Of a DNA stretch of 64,000 nucleotides, positions 62,541-64,000 are shown piece after piece. The position numbers and the translations under genes were made by a program. This DNA comes from Leptospiraceae bacterium (lineage in GTDB: Bacteria; Spirochaetota; Leptospiria; Leptospirales; Leptospiraceae), in the NCBI GenBank assembly GCA_016711485.1, contig JADJSX010000006.1, forward strand, positions 606,001 to 670,000. Direction: 5' to 3'. Below the pieces are notes generated by a model. The model was not told the DNA's origin, made no database searches, and saw only the letters and a list, made by a program, of their open reading frames with translations. How positions within the stretch are numbered: the stretch's first letter is position 1; each line of letters starts with the position of its first letter.

Positions 62541-63083
62541 ATGTTTTTATTTCTTGCAACAGCCATTTTACTTTATTTAGAACCGAATCCGTGTGATAAA
62601 ATTACCGCACCCCAAAAAGGAGAAATTTGGAAATTTGATTTTGTTTGGCATTACTCACCTCTTAAACTTCGGAATAATTCTATCTGTGGAAATGATATTC
62701 AAGAATATTTCTATATAAGACAAAAAGATCGAGCAAGTTACATTGCAATGAAAAAAGTCAAAATTACTAAAGAAAGTAGCTGTAGAAATAACGCACTCTT
62801 TAACGGAAAACAAAAATTATTCCGAGGAATGTTACAGTCAGTAAAAGAGGATAATACTAATTTATCTTCAATTCGTGAAAAGGAAATATTAACTGAAATA
62901 GCCTTATTGAACGATAAAATCGAACATGCAGGAACTTATGATTGTTCTCCACTGAATACAAAAAATGTTACTGATCCTGATGTAATGTGGGAGGAATGTG
63001 AATGTATACTGTACGGATTTTACCCGCAAGGCAAACTTGGCCTTTTAGAGAGAGTTGACAAAAAAATCAATTCTATACAATGA
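62541..63083 (+). CDS. Secreted cysteine-containing protein, paralogue of the protein at 15632-16234
   Basis: A protein of 180 residues from the ATG at 62541 (TAATATG with the previous stop); a GTG at 62529 is the alternative. A short signal (about 1-17) ends near NPCD. Seven cysteines and the blocks DIQEYFYIRQKDRAS and WEECECILYGFYPQGK match the gene beside sucA. It is likely periplasmic or surface-exposed with disulfides. As the last gene of the MoxR-vWA operon it gives the operon a second extracytoplasmic product. Its function is unknown. Confidence 0.72.
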   Translation: MFLFLATAILLYLEPNPCDKITAPQKGEIWKFDFVWHYSPLKLRNNSICGNDIQEYFYIRQKDRASYIAMKKVKITKESSCRNNALFNGKQKLFRGMLQSVKEDNTNLSSIREKEILTEIALLNDKIEHAGTYDCSPLNTKNVTDPDVMWEECECILYGFYPQGKLGLLERVDKKINSIQ

Positions 63084-63111
63084 TTTCACAAACTAATTTT
63101 AGGACTTTACT

Positions 63112-64000
63112 TTGCTAAAAAATTTTATTATTACAAAACCAAACCCAAGTATAATCTCTGAGCTAAAAACCGAGATTGATAACAAAACTAAACCACTCGG
63201 TTCCCTAGGTCGGCTAGAAGACATTGCAATGCAAATAGGTTTAATACAAGAAACCACTACTCCTAAATTCAATAAACCGACTATCGCTGTTTTTGCAGGA
63301 GATCATGGAATTGCAAAGGAAGGGATTAGCCCGTATCCGCAGGAAGTCACCTTTCAAATGGTAATGAATTTCATTCGAGGGGGAGCGGCTATTAATGTAT
63401 TTTGTGATGAAAATAATTTGAACTTGAGAGTGATTGATGCAGGAGTAAATTTTGACTTTGAAGGATTAGAAGGATTAACACATGCAAAAATAGGTTTCGG
63501 AACAAAGAGTTTTTTAAAGGAACCTGCCATGACCAAAGAAGAATGTATGTTAGCAATCGAACGAGGCGCAAAAATTGTTGATCAAATATTTGATCATGGT
63601 TCGAATTGTATTGGATTTGGTGAAATGGGTATCGGCAACACAGCAGTATCCTCAATGTTAGTAAGTAAATTTTTAAATCTACCAATTGAAAATTGTGTAG
63701 GAAGAGGCACAGGGTCTAACGATGAACAGTTAATAAAAAAGAAAGAATTGTTAAAGAAAGCTAGCGCACTTCATGTTTGCAACGATGCATTTTCTATTTT
63801 GCAAAATTATGGTGGATATGAAATTGCTATGATCGTAGGCGGGATACTCCAAGCTGCCGAAAATAAAATGGTTATTTTGATTGATGGATTTATCGTAACA
63901 ACAGCTCTTCTTTTTGCAAAAAGTTTCTATAAAGAAGTATTAAATTATTGTATATTTAGTCATGTTTCTGGTGAAAAAGCTCATGAAATGATTTTAGGTC
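63112..64000 (+). CDS. cobT: Nicotinate-nucleotide-dimethylbenzimidazole phosphoribosyltransferase (5' part, runs off the window)
   Basis: The frame opens at a TTG (63112) preceded by AGGA at the right distance and stays open to the right edge, 296 codons. It forms alpha-ribazole phosphate for the lower ligand of cobalamin. Visible family blocks are TKPLGSLGRLEDIA, FAGDHGIAKEGISPYPQEVT, NFIRGGAAINVF, FGEMGIGNTAVSSML, GRGTGSND and VGGILQAAENKMVILIDGFIVTTA. The catalytic Glu that ends the protein lies beyond the edge. It starts 28 bases after the secreted protein gene, so it may be co-transcribed with the MoxR operon. Confidence 0.93.
   Translation, partial: MLKNFIITKPNPSIISELKTEIDNKTKPLGSLGRLEDIAMQIGLIQETTTPKFNKPTIAVFAGDHGIAKEGISPYPQEVTFQMVMNFIRGGAAINVFCDENNLNLRVIDAGVNFDFEGLEGLTHAKIGFGTKSFLKEPAMTKEECMLAIERGAKIVDQIFDHGSNCIGFGEMGIGNTAVSSMLVSKFLNLPIENCVGRGTGSNDEQLIKKKELLKKASALHVCNDAFSILQNYGGYEIAMIVGGILQAAENKMVILIDGFIVTTALLFAKSFYKEVLNYCIFSHVSGEKAHEMILG

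Noticed and set aside
54363..63083. A MoxR-vWA-VMAP type conflict (defence) system
   Set aside because: MoxR and vWA are present, but there is no recognisable effector, toxin, STAND or trypsin-like component, and the first and last products are exported; defence is not supported by the sequence.
63354..63685. Minus-strand frames in the last kilobase
   Set aside because: They are antisense to the cobT coding region, which has strong family motifs throughout.

Overview
The window is AT-rich (roughly one third G+C by eye) and looks like a chromosome segment of a spirochaete of the Leptospiraceae. The grounds are spirochaete-style lipoprotein signal peptides, several switch-complex and chemotaxis proteins, a class III adenylate cyclase with a 7TM sensor, a HMG-CoA lyase, an AMP-forming/MoxR envelope operon and a solitary DNA methyltransferase in an otherwise housekeeping background. 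The assignment is inferred from gene content; no rRNA is present to settle it. Coding density is very high and no gene-free stretch exceeds 300 bases.

Layout. 1-1015: tail of an outer-membrane barrel/TonB-dependent receptor and a secreted protein. 1026-4340 (minus): pnuC-nadR-mvaB-DUF2400-like operon with overlapping genes (NAD salvage plus leucine catabolism). 4459-8712: signalling block with an adenylate cyclase, an NtrC-like regulator without GAFTGA, a Ser/Gly-rich lipoprotein and a membrane LuxR protein. 8795-11649 (plus): THUMP methyltransferase, N-acetylglutamate synthase, DCC protein and a small protein. 11652-15578 (minus): leuA-hisC-bpt-haem-oxygenase-like oxidase. 15632-21839 (minus): a secreted Cys protein and the 2-oxoglutarate dehydrogenase genes sucB-lpd-sucA. 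21993-24765: tRNA-Phe, tandem CDGSH protein, lspA, ABC1 kinase. 24849-30095 (minus): miaB-FecR-like-glycosyltransferase-trmB-oxidoreductase, plus a MORN protein. 30176-33351 (plus): peroxiredoxin, a palindromic repeat, sufB-rlmN. 33340-38852: nitrilase-fold pseudoenzyme, large unknown protein, solitary DNA methyltransferase and gatB. 39104-43080 (minus): TPR, catalase-like, TMEM220-like and M20 peptidase genes. 43268-46255 (plus): SH3-like lipoprotein and ilvBN.

Two regions stand out. At 46404-51743 a chemoreceptor gene is followed by a FliM-like protein that seems to lack its SpoA domain, and then by a protein with a FliY/CheC-like middle, two SpoA domains and a C-terminal FliG middle domain. 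This looks like a rearranged flagellar switch module. At 54363-63083 a tight operon encodes a vWA/CsgG-like lipoprotein, a MoxR-family AAA+ ATPase, an unknown protein, a zincin-vWA fusion, a helical protein, a PaaK-like adenylate-forming enzyme and a secreted Cys protein. It runs into cobT at the window edge. The last secreted protein is a paralogue of the one beside sucA, 46 kb away.
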